64,000 bases of DNA from OMIW01 sp044235645 (lineage in GTDB: Bacteria > Bdellovibrionota_C > UBA2361 > OMIW01). The DNA is taken from assembly GCA_044235645.1 (NCBI GenBank), contig JBIIHQ010000003.1, positions 62,001 to 126,000 of the forward strand, in the 5' to 3' direction. The position numbers were made by a program, and so were the translations under genes. This document shows, one piece after another, positions 42,487-50,736 of the stretch (within the stretch, counting starts at the first letter, position 1; the number at the start of each line of letters is the position of its first letter). The notes beneath the pieces were generated by a model. That model searched no databases, was not told where the DNA came from, and was given only the letters and a program-made list of their open reading frames with translations.

Positions 42487-43167
42487 ATGCCGTCATTCTT
42501 CCCGAAACTAGTGGTTTTTGACCTCGATGGAACACTGATCGATTACGAGCACGATTATCTATTTCGGGAGGTTCTCCGTATCTTCGATCGTTTCAATCTT
42601 GAGCAACTCTCAGAACAGCTCCTCGCCACCCACCATGAACGTGATGACTTTTTCGGATGGATCGAGTGCCCTCAACAGCGGGTCACCCTTGAACGTATCT
42701 TTGCCGAAGAGTTCCGGGAGCATGACAAGCCTCCCGCCCGCCTGTTACCCGGGGTTCTCGAAACCCTCGATTTTTTGGCATCTCGGAACGTCCGCCTCGC
42801 TATCGCAACTGCTCGAGCGCAGCTCCCCGAATCTATTCGTGAGAAACTTAGTCATACCGGTCTTTTGAAATGGATTGACTGTATCGTTGCCCGACCCTCG
42901 CAGAAGTTGCAATGGCGAGATAAAACCCTCCAGATTCAGGTGGCGTGCAATCACGCATCTGTGGCTCCCGTAGACTCCTACATGGTCGGGGACAATCCCT
43001 CCGACACGACATCCGCGCACGCAGCTGGGATCGGCGGCATCATCGCAGTACGAACAGGAAAGGTCGTCGAGGAGTTGCTCAAGAAAGCAGAGCCTCACGT
43101 GATTATCGATTCAGTTGCCGAGATACCTTCCCTGGTTCGAAGATACGTCGGAGGCAGTGCCCTATGA
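42487..43167 (+). CDS. HAD-superfamily phosphatase
   Basis: A 226-residue HAD hydrolase of the phosphoglycolate phosphatase type. Motif I VVFDLDGTLID, motif II in RLAIATARAQ (Thr), and motif IV in SYMVGDNPSDTTSAHAAGI followed by GG. The cap is helical (residues 20-100), and the motif III Lys/Arg is probably in ARPSQKLQWRDK. It likely dephosphorylates a small metabolite; the substrate cannot be told. The start at 42487 is preferred because a TATAAT box lies within the longer frame. It converges with DUF971 and a GAGGCCT / AGGCCTC hairpin lies between. Confidence 0.83.
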   Translation: MPSFFPKLVVFDLDGTLIDYEHDYLFREVLRIFDRFNLEQLSEQLLATHHERDDFFGWIECPQQRVTLERIFAEEFREHDKPPARLLPGVLETLDFLASRNVRLAIATARAQLPESIREKLSHTGLLKWIDCIVARPSQKLQWRDKTLQIQVACNHASVAPVDSYMVGDNPSDTTSAHAAGIGGIIAVRTGKVVEELLKKAEPHVIIDSVAEIPSLVRRYVGGSAL

Positions 43168-43280
43168 GGCTCGTCGAGGTAGATCCGTGAGCCACCTCCT
43201 TATGTCCCCTGACTATCTTCTCAATGACTATCTCTTTGACCGCCTCTTTTCAGGTAGACTCACGCCACAGCTCAACGCGT

Positions 43281-43304
43281 GAGGCCTTCAACGCATCAGG
43301 CCTC
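43281..43304. terminator. Hairpin between convergent HAD and DUF971 genes
   Basis: GAGGCCT (43281-43287) and AGGCCTC (43298-43304) form a perfect 7-bp stem with a 10-nt loop, overlapping the DUF971 stop codon. No T-run; a bidirectional stop is plausible. Confidence 0.35.
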
Positions 43305-43676
43305 GGCAGGACGTGAGCCTAACTGTCGAAGATAGGAAAAAGTATAAATCCCACTCGTGTGCCCATCCCCCCAGGCCATTCCAAGGGCATAGTTTCCGAC
43401 GCCCCAAATCTGATCAAGCCGAAGCTCCTCGGAGCTTTCATGTTCCACTACCCGCAGGAGGGACGGCTTTCCCTTGCCGCTCCTCATCATCGGAAGGGGT
43501 CGCGCATGACTCTCCCCATCGCCTCGGCGCTCACGACATTCCGCGCACGGACATCCCGAGCGCAGCACTATCGGAGAGATGGTGTGGACGGCGCCGTCCA
43601 ACCACCGCACCTCTATGCCCTCTCCGGGGATGCGGCGGATGTGGGAAGGTTGAGGATGATGTTGTTGTTCCTCCAT
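43296..43676 (-). CDS. DUF971 / GBBH-like N-terminal domain protein
   Basis: A 126-residue protein with IEVRWLDGAVHTISPIVLRS, CPCAECRERRG and GVGNYALGMAWGDGHTSGIY followed by TFSYLR, the DUF971 signature shared with the N-terminal domain of gamma-butyrobetaine hydroxylase. The Cys-x-Cys-x-x-Cys and His residues may bind zinc or an Fe-S centre. The family is often near Mrp/ApbC-type Fe-S carriers or folate genes; here infA is the upstream neighbour, 70 bases away. Function is unknown. Confidence 0.8.
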   Translation of the reverse strand: MEEQQHHPQPSHIRRIPGEGIEVRWLDGAVHTISPIVLRSGCPCAECRERRGDGESHARPLPMMRSGKGKPSLLRVVEHESSEELRLDQIWGVGNYALGMAWGDGHTSGIYTFSYLRQLGSRPAEA

Positions 43677-43745
43677 GGGCCATCTCTCAAAGGACCGTTA
43701 ATAACCCTCCCCGAACAGAGGAAGATTTGGCAGATCATCTTCTCC

Positions 43746-44003
43746 TTATGAACCGCTTTGAGCACTCGGTCGAGCCCGACCCGCCTCGCTCGTCCGCTTC
43801 ACAATTCGTCCTTTTCCGAGGTCGTAGGGGCTAATCTGCACGATAACAACATCGCCGGGCAACACCCTGATGTAGTTCTTACGCATCTTCCCCGAAAGGT
43901 GTCCAAGCAGTTCATGCCCATTCTCGCACACAATACGAAAGGTCGTGTTCGGATAACATTCCTTCACCGTTCCCGTCATCTCAATAAAGTCGTCGTTACT
44001 CAT
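43746..44003 (-). CDS. infA: Translation initiation factor IF-1
   Basis: An 85-residue S1-like OB-fold protein: MSNDDFIEMTGTVKECYPN, FRIVCENGHELLGHLSGKMR, NYIRVLPGDVVIVQISPYDL then GKGRIVKR. The normal IF-1 is about 72 residues; the last 13 here (SEAGRARPSAQSGS) are an extra flexible tail. It binds the A-site region of 30S subunits. It lies between accA and DUF971 on the same strand and may be transcribed with them. Confidence 0.95.
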   Translation of the reverse strand: MSNDDFIEMTGTVKECYPNTTFRIVCENGHELLGHLSGKMRKNYIRVLPGDVVIVQISPYDLGKGRIVKRTSEAGRARPSAQSGS

Positions 44004-44103
44004 CGCTATCTATCTACAGTCTCATGTTAATCGTTATTCCCACTCACCATTTTCTCTTCCGCGGCATTACATGCAACTTTTAGGAATCGGTGCCCTCTTA
44101 AGC

Positions 44104-45087
44104 TCAGTGCTCCAACACCGGGCCCATCGTTCGATACTTCCTGTATCGCGCATCTAAAAGCTCTTGGACTGTTAGTCCACTGAGCTCCTGAACTGTTCTC
44201 ACCAGCGCCTCTCGCACGTTCTCCGCGGTCTCTTTGTGATTCGCATGCGCTCCACCGAGTGGCTCCGGGATTACGGCATCGACGATGCCAAACTTCTGGA
44301 GATCCTTTGAGGTCAGTTTGAGGTTCTCTGCGGCGGTCGCCGCGTGCAGTTTTGCGGCATCTTCTCCTGCCTGCTTCCACAGGATAGACGCACACCCTTC
44401 AGGCGATATTACTGAATAACACGCGTACTCGAGCATCAATATCCGATCAGTCAAACCAAGAGCAAGCGCTCCTCCACTGCCACCTTCGCCAATAACAATC
44501 GAGATGGTCGGAACTGAGAGCTCTGATAATTCGAGGAGGTTATGCGCAATGGCTTCCGCCTGCCCTCGCTCCTCCGCTTCGATTCCAGGGTACGCCCCCG
44601 GGGTGTCAATGAACGTTATCAATGGCAACCCGAACTTCTCCGCTAATCGAAAAAGTCTCAGCGCCTTGCGGTAGCCATCCGGCTGAGGCATTCCGAAGTT
44701 CCGTTTGATTCGATCGGTTGTCGTTTTACCCCGCTGATGACCAACCACTACCACCGGCAGCTCCCCCAGCTTTGCAAGCCCACCCACGATAGCGGGATCA
44801 TCACGATATAACCGGTCGCCATGCAGTTCGACAAAATCGGTCATCATGTACCGCACATAGTCGAGGGTGAAGGGGCGATCGAAATGGCGTGCGAGCTGCA
44901 CTCGTTGGTGGGGAGTTAGATTCGAGAAAATATCTTTTCGCTTCTGCTCCAGCTCCCGCTCTCGCTTTGAATGCTCTTTTTGGAGAGCGACATTCCCTCG
45001 CAGAATCTCATCCTTGAGCCGCTCAATCTCGAACTCAAGCTCAATAAGCGGTCGCTCAAAATCCAAATGATGTGTAATCGTCGTCAT
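44104..45087 (-). CDS. accA: Acetyl-CoA carboxylase carboxyltransferase subunit alpha
   Basis: A 327-residue protein starting MTTITHHLDFERPLIELEFE behind GAGAGG; an upstream ATG at 45108 with GGGGG would add seven residues. Carboxyltransferase features: QLARHFDRPFTLDYV, VVVVGHQRGK, FGMPQPDGYRKALRLFRLAE, FIDTPGAYPGIEAEERGQAE, VIGEGGSGGALALG, VISPEGCASILWK. With AccD it transfers CO2 from carboxybiotin to acetyl-CoA, the first step of fatty-acid synthesis. accD, accB and accC are not in the window. It follows a short gap after miaA on the same strand. Confidence 0.97.
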   Translation of the reverse strand: MTTITHHLDFERPLIELEFEIERLKDEILRGNVALQKEHSKRERELEQKRKDIFSNLTPHQRVQLARHFDRPFTLDYVRYMMTDFVELHGDRLYRDDPAIVGGLAKLGELPVVVVGHQRGKTTTDRIKRNFGMPQPDGYRKALRLFRLAEKFGLPLITFIDTPGAYPGIEAEERGQAEAIAHNLLELSELSVPTISIVIGEGGSGGALALGLTDRILMLEYACYSVISPEGCASILWKQAGEDAAKLHAATAAENLKLTSKDLQKFGIVDAVIPEPLGGAHANHKETAENVREALVRTVQELSGLTVQELLDARYRKYRTMGPVLEH

Positions 45088-45208
45088 GTTCGGCCTCTCT
45101 TCAGCCATGCACTACCCCCGTCCTGAATCGTCGTTCAAGACGCTGCTTCCCCATTTACTGCCTCACTCAGCATCCAATCTCGTGAGGATACGCAGAATAC
45201 CGCGACCG

Positions 45209-46198
45209 TTATGCCGAAGCACTAAGAGCGGCAATCCCAGCCGCCCCCATTCCCGCGAATCGGAGCACCGAAACCGGACTCTCCCGGCAGAGGTCCTCTA
45301 TCGTGCCTCGTTCCGTGAACCAAGTCCAATCCACCGACGCACAAAGTTCTCGCCATCCTCGTTTCCGAGGCTCATTTCGCCAGTAAGTCATTTGCCGTTT
45401 AGCAAACCGACGGGTATCCCGGCGCATAAGCTCACGAAATTCCTCGACAAGCAGCTCCCCCCGTCGCCGCCTGAGGGCATGAGCATACCCGATTGCCCCC
45501 CATAGAACACTCTCCTGCGGAGCCACCTTGAGGAGCTCGGAAACTTCATCCTCGATTCCATCCTCGATCATCTGGTCGACTCGGGTATTAATAGCCTGAT
45601 ACAGCACCTCACGCGGCGGTGTGAGGACGAGCATCAGCCCCGCGACCCACGGCTGAATCCGCTCCCGATACAGCTCGGTTGCTGCCGTGCTTCCTGTGTG
45701 AGCCGTCTCGATTGCCCGAATTATCCGAAGCCGGTCATGGGGATGAAGTTGTGCGGCTCGCGTCGGGTCACGCTCGACCAATTCGGAGTACAGATCCTCG
45801 GTCTCACGCAGCCCCAGTTCAGCACGAAGCGTCTCATTGCGCTCCGGAAGGGGCGATATCCCAGCGAACAGGGTCGATACATACATTCCTCCCCCACCAA
45901 CCAGGATTGGCAGCCGCCCTCGCCCGCAGATCGCCGCCGCTGTTGCGCCCACCAGATCGGCCATTTTCCGAACATCCCATGGGGTCGAGGGATCAAGAAA
46001 GCCGATCAGGTGATGCGGAACACCCTGCATCTCATCCTCAGATATCGTCGCAGCTCCAATCCGTGCACCGCGATACACCTGCACTGAATCAAGATTTATC
46101 ACTTCGCCATCAAGACGTTGCGCGAGCACAACCGCAAGCGCACTCTTCCCACTCGCGGTTGGTCCACTGACAAGAAGAACACGGGGAATATCGGACAT
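45209..46198 (-). CDS. miaA: tRNA dimethylallyltransferase
   Basis: A 329-residue enzyme that prenylates A37 of tRNAs reading UNN codons. Signatures: P-loop LVSGPTASGKSALAVVLAQR, INLDSVQVYRG, HHLIGFLDP, ILVGGGGMYVSTLFAGI, HPHDRLRIIRAIE, and RRFAKRQMTYWRNE. The start at ATG 46198 follows the mutL stop by 5 bases; a longer frame would overlap mutL. The C-terminus has about 20 extra Ala/Gly-rich residues. It is the last gene of the rho - pseudo-receiver - mutL - miaA array. Confidence 0.96.
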   Translation of the reverse strand: MSDIPRVLLVSGPTASGKSALAVVLAQRLDGEVINLDSVQVYRGARIGAATISEDEMQGVPHHLIGFLDPSTPWDVRKMADLVGATAAAICGRGRLPILVGGGGMYVSTLFAGISPLPERNETLRAELGLRETEDLYSELVERDPTRAAQLHPHDRLRIIRAIETAHTGSTAATELYRERIQPWVAGLMLVLTPPREVLYQAINTRVDQMIEDGIEDEVSELLKVAPQESVLWGAIGYAHALRRRRGELLVEEFRELMRRDTRRFAKRQMTYWRNEPRKRGWRELCASVDWTWFTERGTIEDLCRESPVSVLRFAGMGAAGIAALSASA

Positions 46199-46203
46199 CA
46201 CCA

Positions 46204-48150
46204 CTACCGATCCCTGCCGAACCATCCTTCGACCTGCGCCTTGTCGAAGCGCGCAACAACCGGCCGCCCGTGAGGACACGCTCCCGCAAGCTCCGCATCA
46301 TCAAGCGAGACAAGGAGCGCACGAGCCTGCTCGTAGGTTAGCTCATCCCCCCCGCGTAAGCTCGCGTGACAAGCCATCCGTGCCGCTAATCGGTCAAGGC
46401 GCTCTGCGATAATCTGAGCAACTGGCCCTTCTCCGATGCCACGCTCCTCGCCCCCTGCATCCTCCCTATCACCATATTCAATATCACCATACTCGATGAT
46501 GTCGAGCAGCACCCCTCGCACCTTGCCGATCTGAATCATCGGTGGAATCGCGCGAACGATAACCTCTTGAGGACCGAACTCCTCTACCTCGAATCCGAGC
46601 CGACTAAGCACCCCGCTGTGCCCTCGCAATCGCCGCACCCCGACAACTCCTACCGATATCGGCTCGGGGCAAAGCAGCTGCTGGCTCGCCATCGGCCTCC
46701 CCCGCAACGCAACCCGAATTCGATTGTAATTGATCCGCTCGTGTGCGGCGTGCATGTCGACTATGTAGAAACTTCCTCCGTGCTCACAGAGCAGATAACA
46801 TCGCATCAGCTGGCCGATGTAGCGAAGATCAGAAAATCGGCGAATTTCTTGAGCTTTCGGCGGGAGAATCGGGGCGGGAGTCGCACTATCAAAGCCAGTA
46901 AACGCACGAGCAGTTCCACCCTCCTCAAACGGCTGTCGTTCCGCTCCCGAACTAAACGAGGCCGAAGCCATCCCCCACCGAGGCATCAGTCGCGCCGTGA
47001 TCTCGGACGACAGCGTCACCTGCTCTCCCGCTGGCACACCACCGTGATCGTATACGGGTAAAGGCGTATGGACCGCCACCTCGCTCGCTAAGCTGTTTGC
47101 CACTATCTGAGGGCCGCCGATAAATCTCTCGCGAAAGAGGGGCGCCTGTTCCAACGGACCCGCTACCTGCGTCATCCCGAATCGACCGATAGCCCGTCCA
47201 ACCCCTTCCCGCACCGCGCGCCACACATCGCTCGGCGCGATGAATCGTACCTCCGCTTTTTGCGGGTGCACATTGACATCGACAAGGCTCGGATCCATCT
47301 CAATCGCGAGTGCTGCCACCGGAATCTCGCGATCTTTGAGGGTATGCTGAAAGCCCTCCCGAATCGCCCGCAATACCCCCCGATCAGAGATCGGTCGACC
47401 GTTGACCAACATTACGCAGGCATCCCCACTTGAGGAAGCAGTACCGGGGTGCCCGACTAATCCGCGAACCACGAACCGTTGATCGCAAAAGTCGACCTCC
47501 CTTAGATCGCCCCGCAACAAATGCCGAGCTCGCTCAATAAATGACGTATGGGGATCGATAGCGATTACTTCCTTCCCATCACAGACACACCGAAGCCGTA
47601 CTTCGGGAACCCCGAGCGCAAACCTCATCAGCCAACCAACTACCCGCTGATCCTCTACGGCGGGAGATCGCAAAAAGCGACGCCGCACCGGCGTATTAAA
47701 AAACAGTCCCCGCACTGAGATTGTCGTGCCCACCGGCACTGAAATCTCCTTGACCGAGCGGATCATACCTCCATCGCCGCTGATAGCGGTACCCAGCAGC
47801 TCTGCAGACGTTCTCGTCGTTAATTCAAGCCGACTCACGGCAGCGATAGAGGGAAGCGCTTCTCCTCGAAAGCCTCTCGTGACGAGAGTGGAGAGATCCT
47901 CCGCATCTGAAATCTTAGATGTCGCATGCCGCTCAAGAGCCAGTAGCGCATCATCGCGCTCCATCCCACACCCGTCATCAACAACCCGAATAAGCGAGCG
48001 GCCCCCTTGCTCAAGCCATACCTCAATGGAGCGAGCTCCCGCATCAAGCGAATTGTCACACAACTCACGCACCACCGAGGCTGGACGCTCGACAACCTCA
48101 CCAGCGGCGATCTTGTTGATGACTGCATCGCTGAGAACGCGAACCTTCAC
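46204..48150 (-). CDS. mutL: DNA mismatch repair protein MutL
   Basis: A 648-residue protein. The GHKL ATPase N-terminus has INKIAAGEVVERPASVVREL, DNSLDAGARSIEVWL, VDDGCGMERDD, TRGFRGEALPSIAAVSRLEL and GTTISVRGLFFNTPVRRRFL. The C-terminal dimer domain keeps CPHGRPVVARFDKAQVEGWF (the C-P-H-G-R zinc site of endonuclease-type MutL) and DMHAAHERINYNR, close to the D-Q-H-A-x2-E-x4-E endonuclease motif but with the second Glu absent. Nicking activity is therefore uncertain. The GTG start overlaps the upstream pseudo-receiver stop by 4 bases. Confidence 0.95.
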   Translation of the reverse strand: MKVRVLSDAVINKIAAGEVVERPASVVRELCDNSLDAGARSIEVWLEQGGRSLIRVVDDGCGMERDDALLALERHATSKISDAEDLSTLVTRGFRGEALPSIAAVSRLELTTRTSAELLGTAISGDGGMIRSVKEISVPVGTTISVRGLFFNTPVRRRFLRSPAVEDQRVVGWLMRFALGVPEVRLRCVCDGKEVIAIDPHTSFIERARHLLRGDLREVDFCDQRFVVRGLVGHPGTASSSGDACVMLVNGRPISDRGVLRAIREGFQHTLKDREIPVAALAIEMDPSLVDVNVHPQKAEVRFIAPSDVWRAVREGVGRAIGRFGMTQVAGPLEQAPLFRERFIGGPQIVANSLASEVAVHTPLPVYDHGGVPAGEQVTLSSEITARLMPRWGMASASFSSGAERQPFEEGGTARAFTGFDSATPAPILPPKAQEIRRFSDLRYIGQLMRCYLLCEHGGSFYIVDMHAAHERINYNRIRVALRGRPMASQQLLCPEPISVGVVGVRRLRGHSGVLSRLGFEVEEFGPQEVIVRAIPPMIQIGKVRGVLLDIIEYGDIEYGDREDAGGEERGIGEGPVAQIIAERLDRLAARMACHASLRGGDELTYEQARALLVSLDDAELAGACPHGRPVVARFDKAQVEGWFGRDR

Positions 48151-48578
48151 GACTGCTCCGCCGCTCCCTGAGTATCTCTCACGCCACCATCAGCATGGCC
48201 ATCTTCGCAAACTCCTCCGAGAAACCTTGGCATAACTGACTCAAGCTTTGAACGGGGGATGACCGTATCACAACCCGAGTCCCGCCCCTCATCTCCGACA
48301 TCCCCCGTCACGTGAGAGAAGAAGCCGAGCGATTGTCCCGCTGCTCCCGATCGAAGAAACACGGCGAGACTTCCAAGATTTTCGCGGTGGGCATTCAGAT
48401 CCACGACGATACCGACTATTTGACGCACCGAGCCGTCAACCGGGTGTTCTCCAGAGGAATTATCCAGTTTCTCAACCGAGCGCGAATACCACGGCGACAG
48501 CCCACAGGCCGTCACCATTGCCGAGAGCTTTGTCCGCATCATAAGGTCAGGCACCATCAACGCAATCGTCCTCGCCAT
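48147..48578 (-). CDS. Pseudo-receiver (response-regulator-like) protein between rho and mutL
   Basis: A 143-residue protein whose layout fits a single CheY-like receiver: strand/helix 1 RTIALMVPDLMMRTKLSAMV, strand 3 VGIVVDLNAHREN (Asp at the acceptor position), strand 4 SLGFFSHV, and the end GCDTVIPRSKLESVMPRFL. The acidic pair of strand 1 is reduced to one Asp, and the conserved Lys is replaced by Arg-Ser. A helix-rich insert is present in the middle. It is probably a pseudo-receiver acting by protein contact. It overlaps mutL by 4 bases and follows rho by 69, so it is made with them. Confidence 0.55.
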   Translation of the reverse strand: MARTIALMVPDLMMRTKLSAMVTACGLSPWYSRSVEKLDNSSGEHPVDGSVRQIVGIVVDLNAHRENLGSLAVFLRSGAAGQSLGFFSHVTGDVGDEGRDSGCDTVIPRSKLESVMPRFLGGVCEDGHADGGVRDTQGAAEQS

Positions 48579-48647
48579 CCCCTCACTCCGTGTTCATCAC
48601 CCACCCGATCATCTTTCCAAGGCTGTTGAGGCCCACATGTGTCAATG

Positions 48648-49901
48648 CTAGCCCTTCATCATCTCAAAGAACTGCGCGTTGCTCTTGGTGTCCTGGATCC
48701 GAGGGAGGATCCACTCCATCGCCTCGACGGGCTGCATCTGGCTAATAAGCTTTCGGAGTGCCCACACCTTCTGCAGCTGATCATTAGCGACCAGAAGTTC
48801 TTCCTTGCGGGTTCCCGACTTATTGATATCAACCGCGGGGAATACCCGCCGCTCAGATATCTTCCGGTCGAGGACCAACTCCATGTTGCCTGTCCCCTTG
48901 AATTCCTCGAATATCACTTCATCCATTCGTGAGCCGGTATCAATGAGCGCCGTGCCGATAATCGTGAGACTTCCTCCTTCCTCCACATTCCTCGCCGCCC
49001 CGAAAAACCGCTTCGGCTTGTGAAGAGCATTTGAATCCACCCCGCCCGAGAGGATCTTACCTGAGGTCGGAACAACCGTATTGTAAGCTCGCGCAAGTCG
49101 GGTAATCGAATCGAGTAGAATCACCACGTCCTTCTTGTGCTCTACCAGCCGCTTTGCTTTTTCAATCACCATGTCCGCTACCTGGACATGTCGCTGCGCT
49201 GGCTCGTCAAACGTAGAGCTCACCACTTCACCTCTGACTGATCGCTGCATATCGGTGACCTCCTCAGGACGTTCATCGATGAGGAGCACCAACAATACCA
49301 CCTCTTTGTGGTTTTCAGTGATTGCATTCGCTATCGACTGCAACAACATCGTCTTACCTGCCTTTGGAGGAGCAACGATCAACGCCCGCTGGCCCTTACC
49401 GATCGGCGAGAAGAGGTCGATAATCCGAGATGACACCCCACCCTTCTTGCTCTCGAGCTTCAACCGCTCCGTCGGATAGATCGGGGTCAGATTGTCGAAA
49501 TGGACTTTGGTTTTGAGCGCCTCAATCGTGTCTTGATTGACCGAATTAATTTTCAGGAGGGCGAAGTATCGCTCCCCTTCCTTTTCTCGAGGAGGCCGAA
49601 CCTGCCCCTCAATAGTGTCCCCCGTCTTGAGGCCAAAACGACGAATCTGCGCTGGAGAAACGTATATATCATCCGATCCGGGCAGATAGTTAAAATCAGG
49701 TGAGCGCAGAAAACCGAATCCATCGGGGAGACACTCGAGCACCCCATCCGCATAGATATTTCCGTTGAGCTCAGACTGCGCCGTCAGAATCGCGAAGATC
49801 AGATCCTGGCGCCGCATCGTGTTCGCGCCCTCAATATCGTATTCGGTTGCGATCTTCACCAACTCTTCAGACTTCTTTCGCTTCAACTCATTTAGGTTCA
49901 T
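48648..49901 (-). CDS. rho: Transcription termination factor Rho
   Basis: A 417-residue Rho. N-terminal RNA-binding domain (MNLNELKRKKSEELVKIATE; cold-shock-like GVLECLPDGFGFLRSPDFNY; DIYVSPAQIRRF) and C-terminal RecA-like ring ATPase: IDLFSPIGKGQRALIVAPPK then AGKTMLLQ, VLLIDERPEEVTDM, VVSSTFDEPAQRH, ILLDSITRLARAYN, GGVDSNALHKPKRFFGAARN. Length is typical of the compact form. It is a hexameric helicase that terminates unprotected transcripts. It leads the minus-strand array to miaA. No gene was found in the 180 bases just upstream. Confidence 0.98.
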   Translation of the reverse strand: MNLNELKRKKSEELVKIATEYDIEGANTMRRQDLIFAILTAQSELNGNIYADGVLECLPDGFGFLRSPDFNYLPGSDDIYVSPAQIRRFGLKTGDTIEGQVRPPREKEGERYFALLKINSVNQDTIEALKTKVHFDNLTPIYPTERLKLESKKGGVSSRIIDLFSPIGKGQRALIVAPPKAGKTMLLQSIANAITENHKEVVLLVLLIDERPEEVTDMQRSVRGEVVSSTFDEPAQRHVQVADMVIEKAKRLVEHKKDVVILLDSITRLARAYNTVVPTSGKILSGGVDSNALHKPKRFFGAARNVEEGGSLTIIGTALIDTGSRMDEVIFEEFKGTGNMELVLDRKISERRVFPAVDINKSGTRKEELLVANDQLQKVWALRKLISQMQPVEAMEWILPRIQDTKSNAQFFEMMKG

Positions 49902-50082
49902 ACATACATTCCAAGTTAGCTCCTCTCAGGGGAAAATCCCCACAAGGCAGGGAGCTCAATAACGACATACACGACAACGTGATTGGAGTGATAAGGTCAT
50001 CTACGGAGGGAATAGCCTTGTCCTGACGCGCATCGTCACATGCAGGAGCCCCTCGAGAGGCCACACCTTTTGAGGAGGCTTG

Positions 50083-50178
50083 ATGAAAACAAGACCTCTT
50101 ATTCTTTCATTTTCAACGATTGCTCTCTCTTGTCCCCTGATGGGGTTCAAACCACGGAAACACCAGCTCTATTACTAG
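50083..50178 (+). CDS. Short signal-peptide ORF, possibly a truncated lipoprotein
   Basis: A 31-codon frame with a strong ribosome site (GAGGAGG, 4 nt before ATG) encoding MKTRPLILSFSTIALSCPLM, a signal-like segment with a lipobox-like ALSC. It then ends at a stop after FKPRKHQLYY. A different frame at 50189-50449 has acidic, Cys-containing composition and could be the lost continuation. Real small protein or frameshifted gene: not resolved. Confidence 0.3.
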   Translation: MKTRPLILSFSTIALSCPLMGFKPRKHQLYY

Positions 50179-50521
50179 CTCGTCCCTATTGCCCTTCGAT
50201 TCCTGCTTTCGATTGAACCCCTTATCGGCACCCGCCCCCAAGGACCGGGTAGCGTGCACGAATTACATGAGGCTGAAGGTCACTGGGGAGATGACACAAT
50301 GGAGTACCCACCCAGCACGTATTGTTCACCTGATTGGATTAAAGGCCCAGGGGCCAGATGACAACTGCGTTCGGTATTGCTTTCAATATGATGATGGGAA
50401 CGGGAACGACGAAGCGACCGCTTCACTCTCCCCCAAGGATAGGGATTAGGAGGAGGAAAGTCAAATAAAAAAACTGGGCGATGCGCCTCACATGAAATCT
50501 CCTCGAAACGGAGGGGGACAA

Positions 50522-50655
50522 ATGACGAGCAAGAGAAGCTGTCTATTGTTGGGCTGTTTCGCGCCCGCTACGCCCGTTGGAGCAAGAAGGAGAGGGGGCA
50601 GATACTGGATGAACCCGGTTCACTTGAGCGCGTTCGGCGCTGTTACCCACGGTAG
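50522..50655 (+). pseudogene. N-terminal relic of an integrase-core transposase
   Basis: One plus-strand frame reads DEQEKLSIVGLFRARYARWS then KKERGQILDE, close to the N-terminal helical region of ISNCY/IS481-like transposases, where x-KL-x-x-V-x-LF-x-x-RY..(A/S)KKEKG-x-ILDE precedes the HTH. The similarity ends after ILDE, and a stop follows at 50653. No catalytic DDE part or terminal repeat was found, so this is a relic. The remaining part of 49902-50521 holds nothing more that I can support. Confidence 0.45.
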
Positions 50656-50673
50656 TTGTGGTCTACCGCCACC

Positions 50674-50705
50674 AAATAAAAAAGGCGAGAACTTAGTCTC
50701 GCCTT
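50674..50705 (-). terminator. Rho-independent terminator
   Basis: Perfect 9-bp stem AAGGCGAGA / TCTCGCCTT with a 6-nt loop, followed on the minus strand by TTTTATTT. It lies 31 nt beyond the stop codon of the large membrane coiled-coil gene (50737-53997). Confidence 0.85.
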
Positions 50706-50736
50706 CTGGTTCATGCGTCAAACCGAAAGAACCTTC

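Noticed and set aside
50130..50165. Possible tRNA T-arm (GGGGTTCAAACC)
   Set aside because: The stem does not pair beyond the loop edges and there is no acceptor or anticodon arm.
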